From: Paenibacillus xylanilyticus
GTDB taxonomy: Bacteria > Bacillota > Bacilli > Paenibacillales > Paenibacillaceae
Direction: 5' to 3'
DNA length: 64,000 nucleotides
NCBI RefSeq assembly: GCF_013359935.1
Contig: NZ_JABMCB010000201.1
Location: forward strand, 310,001-374,000
In this document: positions 51,772 through 60,325 of the stretch, one piece after another
Position numbering within the stretch: the stretch's first letter is position 1
How the letters are laid out: each line of letters opens with the position of its first letter
Notes under the pieces: model-generated
What the model saw: the letters and a program-made list of their open reading frames with translations, nothing else
Databases searched by the model: none
What the model was told of the DNA's origin: nothing
Translations under genes and position numbers: made by a program

Positions 51772-51975
51772 TCATGGGTTAGGCGAAGTTATGAAGCAGG
51801 ATCTGGATTGTAAGAACTTGTAACCGGGATGAATGCTGGAAAACTGAACGGAATTTTGTGATAATATAGGGAAGAGCAATCTGCTTGAATGCAGGTTTGA
51901 TACTGTGATTACTGCAGCATAGCTGCCCTGAACATGCTTGATCTGAAACGATTCAGGAAGGAAAGAGGGATTTAT

Positions 51976-54195
51976 TTGTCTGAACAGGGAACGGTTCTGG
52001 AACCCAATGAAGAAACAATAAAGGCGGAACGCCAGGAAAGAATCATCAAACAGGTAGCCAAGGAACTGTCACTGTCCTTGAAGCAGGTGCGCACGACGTC
52101 GGAGCTTTTGGACGAAGGCAATACGATTCCGTTTATCGCCCGCTACCGTAAAGAAATGACAGGAGAGCTGGATGAGAACCAGCTGCGGTCCATCGAGGAA
52201 CGCATCGTATACTTGCGTAATCTAGAGGATCGCAAAGTGGAAGTCATCCGTATTATAGAAGAACAAGGCAAGCTGACTAAAGAACTGAAACAGTCCATTA
52301 CCCAAGCGGTCAAGCTTCAGGAAGTGGAAGACCTGTACCGTCCATATCGTCAGAAGCGGAAAACGCGTGCCAGTGTCGCCAAAGAAAAAGGGCTTGAGCC
52401 GCTGGCTGTATGGATTTGGAGCCAACCTAAACAGGGAAATGCTCTGGAAGAAGCCTCGCGTTACATCAATGCTGAACTCGGAGTCGAGGATGCTGAATCA
52501 GCTCTCCAGGGAGCCAAAGATATCCTGGCCGAGAATATTGCGGATGACGCAGCGATACGTGCATGGATTCGCCGGTACACATTGGATCACGGCATGCTGA
52601 CTTCGGAAGCGAAGGATGCTGAGCAGGAATCTGTATACGAGAACTATTATGACTATCGTGAATTGGCCAAAAAGATGCCTCCGCACCGGATACTCGCCAT
52701 TAACCGCGGGGAGCGTGAGAACATTCTGAAAGTGGGTCTCGATGTACAGCCAGAGCCTGCCCACCGTCATATGGAAGGTCAGATTATCAAAGGAGCATCT
52801 GCGGTACAGGATATATTGCGCGCTGTGATTGAAGATGCCTATAAGCGCCTTATTGCTCCGTCGATTGAGCGTGAGGTTCGAGCTGAACTGACGGAAAAGG
52901 GTGAAAGCCAGGCGATCTCGGTATTTTCTGCCAATCTGCGCAATCTGCTGCTTCAGCCGCCAATTCACGGCAAACGTGTGCTTGGTGTCGATCCAGCCTA
53001 CCGTACGGGCTGTAAACTGGCCGTAGTGGATGACACAGGTAAACTGCTGGAAGTGGCTGTCACTTATCCGACACCGCCGCATAACAAGAAACGTGAAGCG
53101 GCTGAAGTGTTCCATCGGATGATCAAGCAGTACGACATCGGCCTTATCGTTATCGGTAACGGGACGGCTTCGCGTGAAACGGAACAGTTTGTGGCCGAGA
53201 TCATTCAGGAAAATGGTGATGAGAGTCTCGTGTACCTGATTGTCAATGAAGCCGGAGCAAGTGTGTATTCCGCCTCCAAGCTGGCACAGGAGGAATTTCC
53301 GGATCTGGACGTGGCGGAACGCAGCGCAGCTTCCATCGCCCGTCGTGTACAGGATCCGCTGGCTGAACTGGTCAAAATTGATCCCAAAGCCATTGGTGTA
53401 GGCCAATACCAGCATGACGTTTCCCAGAAGATTCTGGAGGAAAGTCTGAAAGCAGTCGTAGAATCTGCGGTTAACCATGTCGGCGTGGATGTTAACACGG
53501 CTTCGCCGTCCCTTCTGTCCTATGTTGCCGGCGTGAATGCCACCATTGCCAAAAATATTGTGAAGTACCGCGAAGAGAACGGACGGTTCACGAACCGTCG
53601 TCAATTGCAGAAGGTACCTCGCCTGGGTGCCAAAACCTATGAGCAATGCGTAGGTTTCATGCGGATTGGTGAAGGCGAAAATCCGCTGGATCGTACGCCG
53701 ATTCACCCGGAATCCTATAAGGTCGTCGATCAGCTGTTCAAGGAACTCCAGGTTGAACTGGACAAGCTGGGAAGCAAGGAACTATCCGTGCTTCTCTCGG
53801 AGCAGCAGCCTGAACAACTGGCTGTCAAACTGGACGTGGGTGTGCCTACACTTCGCGACATTCTGGATAGCTTACAGCGTCCTGGACGTGACCCGCGTGA
53901 AGAAATGCCTCTGCCTATTTTCCGTACGGATGTGCTGAAAATTGAGGATCTGGTCGAAGGCATGGAACTGCAGGGTACCGTTCGCAACGTTATTGATTTT
54001 GGGGCTTTTGTGGATATCGGAATCAAAAGTGATGGGCTTGTCCATATTTCACAACTGAGTAACGGTTATGTCAAGCATCCGATGGATGTAGTTTCTGTTG
54101 GTGATAATGTAACGGTATGGGTTATGAATGTGGATACCAAAAAAGGCCGGGTCGGCCTGACGATGAAAAAGCCTGCCTCGCAGCAGTCTTCCTAA
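51976..54195 (+). CDS. tex: Tex-family RNA-binding transcription accessory protein
   Basis: 739 residues with the full Tex order: helical N-terminal domain (IIKQVAKELSLSLKQVRTTS, IPFIARYRKEMTGELDENQL), a YqgF-like RNase H fold (VLGVDPAYRTGCKLAVVDDT, VIGNGTASRETEQFV), helix-hairpin-helix repeats (SPSLLSYVAGVNATIAKNIV, LQKVPRLGAKTYEQCVGFMR) and a C-terminal S1 domain (QGTVRNVIDFGAFVDIGIKS). Tex binds RNA polymerase and nucleic acid and affects transcription termination and elongation. TTG at 51976 lies 5-6 bases after GGAAGGAAAGAGGGA and is preferred; an in-frame ATG at 51934 lacks a site. B. subtilis ydcI (tex) shares this neighbourhood. Confidence 0.93.
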   Translation: MSEQGTVLEPNEETIKAERQERIIKQVAKELSLSLKQVRTTSELLDEGNTIPFIARYRKEMTGELDENQLRSIEERIVYLRNLEDRKVEVIRIIEEQGKLTKELKQSITQAVKLQEVEDLYRPYRQKRKTRASVAKEKGLEPLAVWIWSQPKQGNALEEASRYINAELGVEDAESALQGAKDILAENIADDAAIRAWIRRYTLDHGMLTSEAKDAEQESVYENYYDYRELAKKMPPHRILAINRGERENILKVGLDVQPEPAHRHMEGQIIKGASAVQDILRAVIEDAYKRLIAPSIEREVRAELTEKGESQAISVFSANLRNLLLQPPIHGKRVLGVDPAYRTGCKLAVVDDTGKLLEVAVTYPTPPHNKKREAAEVFHRMIKQYDIGLIVIGNGTASRETEQFVAEIIQENGDESLVYLIVNEAGASVYSASKLAQEEFPDLDVAERSAASIARRVQDPLAELVKIDPKAIGVGQYQHDVSQKILEESLKAVVESAVNHVGVDVNTASPSLLSYVAGVNATIAKNIVKYREENGRFTNRRQLQKVPRLGAKTYEQCVGFMRIGEGENPLDRTPIHPESYKVVDQLFKELQVELDKLGSKELSVLLSEQQPEQLAVKLDVGVPTLRDILDSLQRPGRDPREEMPLPIFRTDVLKIEDLVEGMELQGTVRNVIDFGAFVDIGIKSDGLVHISQLSNGYVKHPMDVVSVGDNVTVWVMNVDTKKGRVGLTMKKPASQQSS

Positions 54196-54209
54196 TCCAA
54201 AGATCGGAG

Positions 54210-54244
54210 AACAGCCTTCCCTGTAATGGGAAGGCTGTTTGTTG
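54210..54244 (+). terminator. Rho-independent terminator after tex
   Basis: ACAGCCTTCCC pairs perfectly with GGGAAGGCTGT around TGTAAT, then TTGTTGT. Confidence 0.8.
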
Positions 54245-54340
54245 TCGGCTTTAATGGTATTGTCGTCCGTTCCATATTCTTCGAATGAGTTATTGAAGGG
54301 AGAGAGACTTGTATGTGGACATAAAGAGTGAGGTCAGGTT

Positions 54341-54484
54341 CTAGAGTTCACGATCCGCGCTGCGCGGTGTGCCATTGGCAGGTTTGTTCCGGTAAAAAAA
54401 CCAGCATTCGTTCAGCAGCTTGATCTGTCTGCTGTCCTTTTTGTGAAATGCACGCATCAGTTGATTGCAAAGCCATTGAGGCAA
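54341..54484 (-). CDS. cmpA: Cortex morphogenetic protein CmpA
   Basis: 47 residues on the minus strand, start TTG: LPQWLCNQLMRAFHKKDSRQ then IKLLNECWFFYRNK. The core W-L-x(2)-Q-x(2)-x-A-F-x-x-K-D-x-x-Q-I-K-L-L-N-x-C-W-x-F-Y-R matches B. subtilis CmpA (37 residues), a sporulation protein that holds back cortex assembly until the coat is properly begun and is then degraded by ClpXP. GAGGAGGAG lies 6 bases before the TTG. The position between tex and sprT, opposite in strand, also agrees with B. subtilis. A tail of about 11 residues (ANGTPRSADREL) is extra. Confidence 0.88.
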   Translation of the reverse strand: MPQWLCNQLMRAFHKKDSRQIKLLNECWFFYRNKPANGTPRSADREL

Positions 54485-54626
54485 GGGTATCTCCTCCTCT
54501 TGCATAATTCATCTGTACGTTAGCATATGTGGCAACAGCCTGGACTGTGCGGATTAACCCGTGGTGAGCCAGGAAAAATCAATATCCAGCCTCGTCATTC
54601 GACGATGTCGGTTCAGAATATGATAA

Positions 54627-54660
54627 AAAGCGCAAAATCCCGTTTAGGAAAATGCGCTTT
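54627..54660 (-). terminator. Terminator of the minus-strand hypothetical gene
   Basis: AAAGCGCA pairs with TGCGCTTT, with a further short inner helix; the minus-strand product ends TTTTTATC. Confidence 0.65.
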
Positions 54661-54700
54661 CAAGTTCGGTTATTCAGGTGAAAAGATGAGGAATAATGAA

Positions 54701-55057
54701 TCAGAGCGATTCCATTTCTTCTTCGTACCATTGTTCCAATTGGGCCTGAAGCGCCCGAATTTCAGTGAGTAAGGAAATCAACGGATAGTGAGTCTCACGC
54801 AGTGCGGCGAAACTTTGCTCCAGCGCATTGATATAATCCAGCCCGCCGATGATGCTCAGCTGCTCGTTCAGAAGATCAAGATTGTCACATTCAGCGATGG
54901 CCCAGGGCAGCACAGGTACATCTGCTGCGGTAAGTTTATCAATCTCTTTGTGCAGGCGCAGGTTGAGTGCACTGAGCTGATAGGCGTAATCGGCAGGCAT
55001 TTCCACAAACTGCAGTTGATGTTCCTGCTGCAGGATGACATAGCGCATTGTAGGCAT
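54701..55057 (-). CDS. Hypothetical protein
   Basis: 118 residues, MPTMRYVILQQEHQLQFVEM then PADYAYQLSALNLRLHKEID, mostly helical and acidic toward the end (IRALQAQLEQWYEEEMESL). No motif, signal or membrane segment is visible and I do not recognise the family. The start is uncertain: ATGs at 55084, 55057 and 55048 are possible and AGGGGAG lies between the first two. It is divergent from sprT and ends at its own terminator. The coding look (regular amphipathic helices, full-length frame, flanking signals) supports a real gene. Confidence 0.65.
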   Translation of the reverse strand: MPTMRYVILQQEHQLQFVEMPADYAYQLSALNLRLHKEIDKLTAADVPVLPWAIAECDNLDLLNEQLSIIGGLDYINALEQSFAALRETHYPLISLLTEIRALQAQLEQWYEEEMESL

Positions 55058-55177
55058 AACGAGTAATAATCTCCCCTCATACATTCTACTTGACAGTGTA
55101 GCCTACGAAACGGTTAAAATTCAAGTATTATACCGGAAATTGAAACGGTCCGAGGGGTGTGAAAGGAGGGGAAACGG

Positions 55178-55648
55178 TTGGATAATGCCGAATTGCAGCG
55201 GTGGATTGAGCAGGTATCTCTGGAGCATTTCGGGGTTCCGTTCACCCACGAGGCGCTGTTTAACCGACGTCTGACGACAACCGGCGGGCGATATATGCTT
55301 AAGAGTCATCGAATTGAGATTAATCCACATCAGCTTGAAGCGTACGGGCGGGATGATGTCGAGAAAATCATCAAGCATGAATTGTGTCACTACCATCTCC
55401 ATATTCGTGGACGAGGTTATCGCCACAGGGACCCGGAATTCAAGGCACTTTTGCAAAAGGTAGGGGGTTCGCGGTTCTGTCAGTCCCTTCCGGACGGCAA
55501 GGGCAGGAAGCCGCTGCCATATCGTTACAAGCTTGTATGCAAGAGCTGTGGTACGGAATATTTGCGCAAACGGAAAATGGATCCCAAGCGTTACAGATGC
55601 GGCAGGTGCGCCGGCAAGCTGGGTCTTCATCATATTACTAACGAGTAG
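55178..55648 (+). CDS. sprT: SprT-like zinc metallopeptidase family protein
   Basis: 156 residues. The zinc site HELCHYHLHIRGRGYRHRDPEF provides HExxH and a downstream histidine; the C-terminal zinc ribbon is YKLVCKSCGTEYLRKRKMDP and RYRCGRCAGKL (two CxxC pairs). The fold matches SprT/YdcK, related to eukaryotic Spartan, which cleaves DNA-protein crosslinks; the bacterial role is undefined. The start is TTG, 7 bases after GAAAGGAGGGG. Position after tex and cmpA agrees with B. subtilis ydcK. Confidence 0.9.
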   Translation: MDNAELQRWIEQVSLEHFGVPFTHEALFNRRLTTTGGRYMLKSHRIEINPHQLEAYGRDDVEKIIKHELCHYHLHIRGRGYRHRDPEFKALLQKVGGSRFCQSLPDGKGRKPLPYRYKLVCKSCGTEYLRKRKMDPKRYRCGRCAGKLGLHHITNE

Positions 55649-55797
55649 CTACTTATATAAACAGATCCTGCTGAAGATGGGGATAATGCACCTCATGGAT
55701 TGGCGTTTTTCCGGGTATTTACAGTTGGGAAGAAAGTGTAGACAAGGCTGTTGACTTGGCTTATTAATCATGATAAATTAAGTTTATTCGAGATTAT

Positions 55798-55873
55798 TCC
55801 CTGATAGCTCAGTTGGTAGAGCACTCGACTGTTAATCGAGTTGTCACAGGTTCGAGTCCTGTTCGGGGAGCCA
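55798..55873 (+). tRNA. tRNA-Asn (GTT)
   Basis: Cloverleaf: acceptor TCCCTGA/TCGGGGA, D arm AGCTCAGTTGGTAGAGC, anticodon loop CTGTTAA (GTT) on ACTCG-type stem, T arm with GGTTCGAGTCC, encoded CCA. Confidence 0.97.
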
Positions 55874-55879
55874 TTTCTT

Positions 55880-55968
55880 GGAGAGATACCCAAGTGGCTA
55901 TAAGGGGACCCTCTGCTAAGGGGTTAGACTGCGTAAGCGGTGCGAGGGTTCGAATCCCTCTCTCTCCG
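55880..55968 (+). tRNA. tRNA-Ser (GCT)
   Basis: Class II tRNA of 89 bases: acceptor GGAGAGA/TCTCTCC, anticodon loop CTGCTAA (GCT), long variable arm (ACTGCGTAAGCGGTGC region), T loop GGTTCGAATCC. No CCA is encoded. Its 3' end is duplicated 112 bases downstream. Confidence 0.95.
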
Positions 55969-56087
55969 TTTTGATATACTTCACTGCAAGGGATGAGAAC
56001 CCTAGAGGTTCGTCGGAGCATAGGCTTCGATAGCGATACATCGCAGTCTCGAACGAAGTGAGAGTATCCCTCTCTCTCCGTTTTGAT
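55954..56087. repeat. 22-bp direct repeat of the tRNA-Ser 3' end enclosing 90 bp
   Basis: The 22 bases at 55954-55975, covering the last 15 bases of tRNA-Ser and the bases after it, recur exactly at 56066-56087. A shorter degenerate match (GTGAGAGT against GCGAGGGT) precedes the second copy, as if it were a T-arm remnant. The 90 bases between hold no gene. This is the pattern left by site-specific integration at a tRNA 3' end, or by a small tRNA-associated repeat. Confidence 0.75.
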
Positions 56088-56099
56088 TTACACGAATAG

Positions 56100-56152
56100 A
56101 ATCCCCTTCACGATGAATCGTCTAACGAGTCATCGTGAAGGGGATTTTTTTC
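56100..56152. terminator. Strong terminator between the tRNA pair and the ArsR-type gene
   Basis: AATCCCCTTCACGATGA pairs with TCATCGTGAAGGGGATT around a 13-base loop, followed by T7; the A-rich left flank also suits the minus-strand gene. Confidence 0.9.
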
Positions 56153-56184
56153 TTTTTCTCATTTGGTGATCGTCACCGCTTCAT

Positions 56185-56883
56185 CTACAGTGAGATTCCC
56201 AAGACCTCGTATAAACCCTTCTTGCCGGCTTCCGTAACTTCAACCGAACGGCTGCCTGGTTTCTTGCGTGTCCAGTTCAGCTGAGTGAGCCTGCGTTCCA
56301 ATTGTTCTCCCAGCAGTCCGGATATGTGATGACGTCGTTCGCTCCAGTCCAGACATTTACGGGCAATGGCCCGCCGGGACCCCGGTTTCACCTGAAGTTC
56401 AATTCCGAATGAAGTGAACCATTGAACTCCTTTCTCCGTAATGTGATAATCCTTGGCCTGGTCTTCTTCTGGCTCTACGAGGTATCCTTCTCGCAATAAG
56501 GCATCGCACAAAGAGACCCCAAGCTTTCCAGCCAGATGACCATAACAGGTACGAGCAAAACTCAGGTGCTGCAGCTGATTGGACTGTTTGAGAGACCGCA
56601 CCTGAACAGGAGGGGCGATACTGCCCATCGTTTCAATCAGAAAAGCAATCTCCTGGCCTGCCAAACGATAGTAGCGGTGTCTTCCTTGCCGTTCAACGAC
56701 AAGCAGTCCGCCTTCAACGAGTTTGGCAAGGTGATTACTCGCCGTTTGGGGTGTGACACCAGCCATATAGGCAAGCTCACCCGCTGGCAGTGCCTGTCCA
56801 CCCAGCAGTGCTTCGAGAAAAACAGCGCGACTCGGATCAGCAATTAATGAGGCGATAACAGATATATTTGGATATGCATTCAT
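56185..56883 (-). CDS. ArsR-family HTH transcriptional regulator
   Basis: 232 residues. The N-terminal winged helix reads SLIADPSRAVFLEALLGGQA, LAYMAGVTPQTASNHLAKLV and LVVERQGRHRYYRL, a classic ArsR DNA-binding domain. The C-terminal 130 residues (FARTCYGHLAGKLGVSLCDA, WSERRHHISGLLGEQLERRL) form a conserved extension with one Cys and several His that could hold a ligand. It is divergent from a flavin-reductase-like gene, its probable target. The ribosome site is weak (GAAG). Metal or redox sensing is possible but not shown. Confidence 0.82.
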   Translation of the reverse strand: MNAYPNISVIASLIADPSRAVFLEALLGGQALPAGELAYMAGVTPQTASNHLAKLVEGGLLVVERQGRHRYYRLAGQEIAFLIETMGSIAPPVQVRSLKQSNQLQHLSFARTCYGHLAGKLGVSLCDALLREGYLVEPEEDQAKDYHITEKGVQWFTSFGIELQVKPGSRRAIARKCLDWSERRHHISGLLGEQLERRLTQLNWTRKKPGSRSVEVTEAGKKGLYEVLGISL

Positions 56884-56995
56884 ACTTCGATGATACTTGA
56901 ACTATTGGCGTATTACAATCAGGACAGGCTTTCGCAGGGGTAGAGCTCTCCATGGTGAAGGCCCGAATGAAGGAGACAGGAGATGGAGTATACAC

Positions 56996-57640
56996 ATGAA
57001 TCAGAAAAATATGAGAGAACGATCTTCCGAAGGATCGGAAATGGATCAACACGAAACGATTAACCCAAGCATTTTATACTATGGAACACCAGTCTTGATA
57101 CTGAGCACGCTGAACGAAGATGGGTCAACCAACCTGTCTCCATTGTCCTCTTCCTGGGCACTCGGAGATTGTCTTGTCATTGGCTTGGGCATTCAGGGGA
57201 AAGCGTATGAGAATTTAAGAAGACACCCTGAATGTGTAGTTAATTTGCCGGATGCGTCCATGTGGAGGAAAGTAGAATCTTTGGGACGGTATACGGGTAC
57301 ATATCCGGTTCCAGAGGAGAAGAAACAAATGGGTTACGAATTTTGTTCCGAAAAATTTAAAGCAGCGGGCCTAACCGCACAAGACTCGACTCTGGTTCAA
57401 CCTCAGAAAATAGCGGAGTGTCCGCTTCAGATCGAGGCATCGGTGCAGCATATCCGCACGCCGGAGCATACGCCTTATATGGCTGTTGTTGAGGTAAAAG
57501 CACTGAAGGTACATGCACAACAGAAGCTTATATCTGGACCGAATAAAATTGATCCGGCGAAGTGGGATCCGCTAATTTATAATTTTCGCCATTACTTTGG
57601 TTTGGGGGAGAGACAAGGGGAGAACTTCCGTGCTGAATAG
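56996..57640 (+). CDS. Flavin reductase-like FMN-binding protein
   Basis: 214 residues with the split-barrel FMN fold: INPSILYYGTPVLILSTLNE, then NLSPLSSSWALGDCLVIGLG and YENLRRHPECVVNLPD, the usual strand pattern of flavin reductase-like proteins. The C-terminal part (HIRTPEHTPYMAVVEVKALK) closes the barrel. It may reduce flavin or a small substrate. The start at 56996 follows GGAGATGGAG by 8 bases; a longer frame from 56897 would overlap the divergent promoter region. It is controlled, by position, by the ArsR-type regulator. Confidence 0.8.
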   Translation: MNQKNMRERSSEGSEMDQHETINPSILYYGTPVLILSTLNEDGSTNLSPLSSSWALGDCLVIGLGIQGKAYENLRRHPECVVNLPDASMWRKVESLGRYTGTYPVPEEKKQMGYEFCSEKFKAAGLTAQDSTLVQPQKIAECPLQIEASVQHIRTPEHTPYMAVVEVKALKVHAQQKLISGPNKIDPAKWDPLIYNFRHYFGLGERQGENFRAE

Positions 57641-57836
57641 GATCGGGGTAAAAGAAAGAATAGAAACATCCTATGTAATGCAGAATGTACAAGTGGAGGC
57701 CATGCAGGTCTTCACTTTTTTATGTGCCATTTTGAATCGGAAGCAAGCCGGCATAATTCATTATTTTATTGGACAAGGAATGGGTAAATAGTAAAGAAAG
57801 ATGCATGTAAGCATATACATAAGAGAGGTGATGAGT

Positions 57837-58508
57837 ATGGAAATGGAATATCTAATGCGAGTTCTCATAGCGGGGATTTGCGGAGTACTTATCGGGTATG
57901 AACGTAAAAACCGGATGAAAGAAGCGGGGATACGGACTCATTTTGTGGTTGCTGTAGGTGCAGCACTTATGATGATTGTTTCGAAATATGGATTTCAGGA
58001 TCAGGCCGGCTGGGACAATCTGTCGCTGGACCCTTCCCGAATTGCGGCCCAGGTCGTTAGTGGGGTGGGCTTCATCGGAGCCGGGATGATCTTCACGCAG
58101 CGTCACACGGTCCGGGGATTGACGACAGCCGCGGGCATCTGGGCAACGGCGGGAATGGGACTGGCTGTAGGTGCTGGGCTTTACTGGACGGGAGCGGGTG
58201 TAACCCTGCTGATTGTCCTCGCTCAGATGCTGCTGCATCGGCCCACACGCTGGCTTGTTTCGGCGAGAACAGAAACGCTGACCATTCATCTGGGACAGGA
58301 ATCAGAGAGCCTGAAGGCCATATTGGCACTGCTGGGGCAGGAGAAAATTTCGGTCATCGGATTCAAAACGGAACGGCAAACAAGCGCAGACTCGGGTGAG
58401 GAGACTGTGCTTGAGTTCACCGTGCAGATGCCCGGTTCGTACCGGGGAGAGCAATTGATCGTTATATTGCAGGGTGTGCCACATGTAAAAACAGTAGAAT
58501 TGAAGTGA
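57837..58508 (+). CDS. MgtC/SapB-family membrane protein
   Basis: 223 residues. Several hydrophobic segments carry the MgtC signature: LMRVLIAGICGVLIGYERKN, GIRTHFVVAVGAALMMIVSK, QVVSGVGFIGAGMIF and VRGLTTAAGIWATAGMGLAV, then a cytoplasmic ACT-like C-terminal domain of about 80 residues (RTETLTIHLGQESESLKAIL). MgtC proteins act in low-magnesium adaptation and inhibit the F-type ATPase in Salmonella. AGAGAGGTG lies 6 bases before the ATG at 57837; an ATG two codons earlier is too close. It is single, with a convergent neighbour. Confidence 0.88.
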   Translation: MEMEYLMRVLIAGICGVLIGYERKNRMKEAGIRTHFVVAVGAALMMIVSKYGFQDQAGWDNLSLDPSRIAAQVVSGVGFIGAGMIFTQRHTVRGLTTAAGIWATAGMGLAVGAGLYWTGAGVTLLIVLAQMLLHRPTRWLVSARTETLTIHLGQESESLKAILALLGQEKISVIGFKTERQTSADSGEETVLEFTVQMPGSYRGEQLIVILQGVPHVKTVELK

Positions 58509-58539
58509 AATAATCACCATTCCCTGGCAGCAGCAGGGG

Positions 58540-59436
58540 TTATTGACCGCCTTCAACCATGCTTTCAGGTCGGGAAACCGGTTTTCCATCCAGTACACAG
58601 TGAATGGCATGAGCGACACCATGCTCCACATTGGTCAAAGTTATAGCCTTGGCAAGTGCCTGGATTTCCGGTTCGGCATTCCCCATGGCGATGCCGAGGC
58701 CTGCCATTTTCAACATGGAAACATCATTGAAATTGTCACCGATGGCTGCTGTATCTTCCATAGGTATGTTGAGATGAGCCGCCAGTTTGGTCAAGGCATT
58801 GCCTTTGGATACATCGGGATGCTGCATCTCGAAATTGTGTTCAGAGGATACTACCATGGCGACATCGGATCTAGAAGCAAAGTACGCTCTTCCTTCCTGC
58901 AGTTGATCTGGGTCGAGTGAGAAGGCCATGATATTGTAGATATGGGCTTCCGCAGGAATCTCCTGATGGGAATGGACACGATGGTAGTCTTTCTTGTCAT
59001 AGTGCTTTTTAACGGCGCGAATCAGGCGCTCTACATCCTCGCCAGGGCTTGTGCCCAGAATCCGGTCCATCTCGGCGAGCATGGCTTCGTGGCTGCTAAT
59101 GGGAGCGTAGATCCCCTGCTGGGTAGATGCTTCATAATAGCACTCATGATCTTCCAGCCATTGCATAACGGATGCTGCTGTCTCACGTTCAAGCGGAAGA
59201 TGATACAGACGTTTCCCGTCGGCATCATGAATGGTAGCTCCGTTTGACCCGATGACAGGTGTATTAATCCCGCCTTCCTGGCAAATACCCACAACGTCAG
59301 AGTAGACGCGTCCTGTTGCAATCGTAACCTTTAACCCTTCTTGCTGGGCCCGCTGAATGGCAGCTGCATTTTCCGGACTGATCTGACTGTCTCTGTTCAA
59401 TAGTGTTCCGTCCAAATCCGTGGCAAATAATTTCAT
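58540..59436 (-). CDS. HAD-superfamily phosphatase, Cof subfamily
   Basis: 298 residues: motif I MKLFATDLDGTLLNRDS (DxDGT), motif II VTIATGR, motif III lysine within KGNALTKLAAHLN and motif IV AIGDNFNDVSMLKMAGLGIA, with a large C2-type cap between II and III. Cof-type HADs dephosphorylate sugar phosphates and flavin or pyridoxal phosphates. AAGGAG lies 10 bases before the ATG. Only 4 bases separate it from the DeoR-type gene upstream, so the two form one operon and the regulator's inducer may be its sugar phosphate. Confidence 0.9.
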   Translation of the reverse strand: MKLFATDLDGTLLNRDSQISPENAAAIQRAQQEGLKVTIATGRVYSDVVGICQEGGINTPVIGSNGATIHDADGKRLYHLPLERETAASVMQWLEDHECYYEASTQQGIYAPISSHEAMLAEMDRILGTSPGEDVERLIRAVKKHYDKKDYHRVHSHQEIPAEAHIYNIMAFSLDPDQLQEGRAYFASRSDVAMVVSSEHNFEMQHPDVSKGNALTKLAAHLNIPMEDTAAIGDNFNDVSMLKMAGLGIAMGNAEPEIQALAKAITLTNVEHGVAHAIHCVLDGKPVSRPESMVEGGQ

Positions 59437-59440
59437 ATAT

Positions 59441-60217
59441 TTACAACTCCTTATCTTCTGTTGGTTCAGGAATGAGAATCTCGACCTGTTGTTCAGCTAG
59501 AAAGTTACGCCAATCGTCTGAAGGCCATTGATCGGTAATCAGTACATCCACCAGTGACCAGTCGGCAAAACGATAGCCATACCGTTTATCAAACTTGGAA
59601 CGGTCAGCGAGCACGATGACCTCCTTGGCAGCCTGCATCATTTTTTGCTTAATCTTGCCTTCTTCTTCGGAAGCGCTGAATCCATCCATCGTAATCCCGC
59701 CAATTCCGATAAAAGCTTTATCCACATAGTAATGGGAGAGCGTCTCTATAACCGAGGCTCCATAGACATAACGCTGTTCCTTGTCGACTTTACCGCCGAG
59801 TAAACGAATATGGACAGCCGAGTGATTGGAGAGAAGATCAGCAGAATGAATGGAGTTGGTGATGACCGTGCAGGATTTTCCATCCAGATGTTCAGCACAG
59901 GCCTGCACCGTGGTGGACGAATCCAGAATGATGTTCTCGCCTTGGCGCACCATGGCTGCAGCGAGTTTCCCAATGGCCCGTTTTTCTTCCGAAACATAGA
60001 GCAGGCGATCCTTGTAGGAGATATATTCACGTGGAGGAGAGGGGAGGATCGCCCCACCGCGTGTGCGGATAATGGCATCCTGTTCTTCCAGCTTGATTAG
60101 ATCCCTGCGAGCCGTATCCCGCGAGACGTCAAAGAGGGAGACGATCTCGTCGGCCGAGATTCGGTTATGTTTGCGAAGATGTTCGATAATCAGCTGCATT
60201 CGTTCTTCTTGAAACAA
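59441..60217 (-). CDS. DeoR-family transcriptional regulator
   Basis: 258 residues: N-terminal winged helix RMQLIIEHLRKHNRISADEI then VSLFDVSRDTARRDLIKLEE, and the RTRGGAIL turn; a C-terminal sugar-phosphate sensor domain (ILDSSTTVQACAEHL, ITNSIHSADLL, LLGGKVDKEQRYVYG, AFIGIGGITMDGFSASEEE). TTG at 60217 follows AAGGAGG by 8 bases and gives family length; a longer ATG-started frame to 60295 has no site and contains part of the upstream array. It probably autoregulates through the phased repeats upstream and controls the HAD phosphatase gene. Confidence 0.9.
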   Translation of the reverse strand: MFQEERMQLIIEHLRKHNRISADEIVSLFDVSRDTARRDLIKLEEQDAIIRTRGGAILPSPPREYISYKDRLLYVSEEKRAIGKLAAAMVRQGENIILDSSTTVQACAEHLDGKSCTVITNSIHSADLLSNHSAVHIRLLGGKVDKEQRYVYGASVIETLSHYYVDKAFIGIGGITMDGFSASEEEGKIKQKMMQAAKEVIVLADRSKFDKRYGYRFADWSLVDVLITDQWPSDDWRNFLAEQQVEILIPEPTEDKEL

Positions 60218-60268
60218 ACATGCCGCCTCCTTGCTAATGATTGACCGTGTAATAACTGATATTCTAAT

Positions 60269-60325
60269 TATAAGTATTTGTAATTGTATTTGCAATATTG
60301 TAAGTGAATATAAGTTTTTATAAGT
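60269..60325. promoter_or_regulatory. Helically phased TATAAGT array, candidate DeoR operator
   Basis: TATAAGT at 60269, TGTAATT at 60279, TGTAAGT at 60299, TATAAGT at 60309 and TATAAGT at 60319 all fall on one 10-base register (the 60289 position is degenerate). The array lies 50-110 bases upstream of the DeoR gene start, over its presumed promoter. DeoR-type repressors often bind direct repeats spaced by one helical turn. Confidence 0.55.

Noticed and set aside
52498..53706. 402-codon minus-strand frame within tex
   Set aside because: Antisense shadow of tex, whose domains are all recognised on the plus strand.
54527..54772. Plus-strand frame between cmpA and the hypothetical gene
   Set aside because: Contains the minus-strand terminator hairpin and has no ribosome site or motif.
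55809..56021. Minus-strand open frame over the tRNA-Asn/tRNA-Ser pair with GIRTLAP and RTGLEPVTTRLT text
   Set aside because: This is the well-known spurious reading of antisense tRNA sequence; the tRNA cloverleaves explain the DNA.
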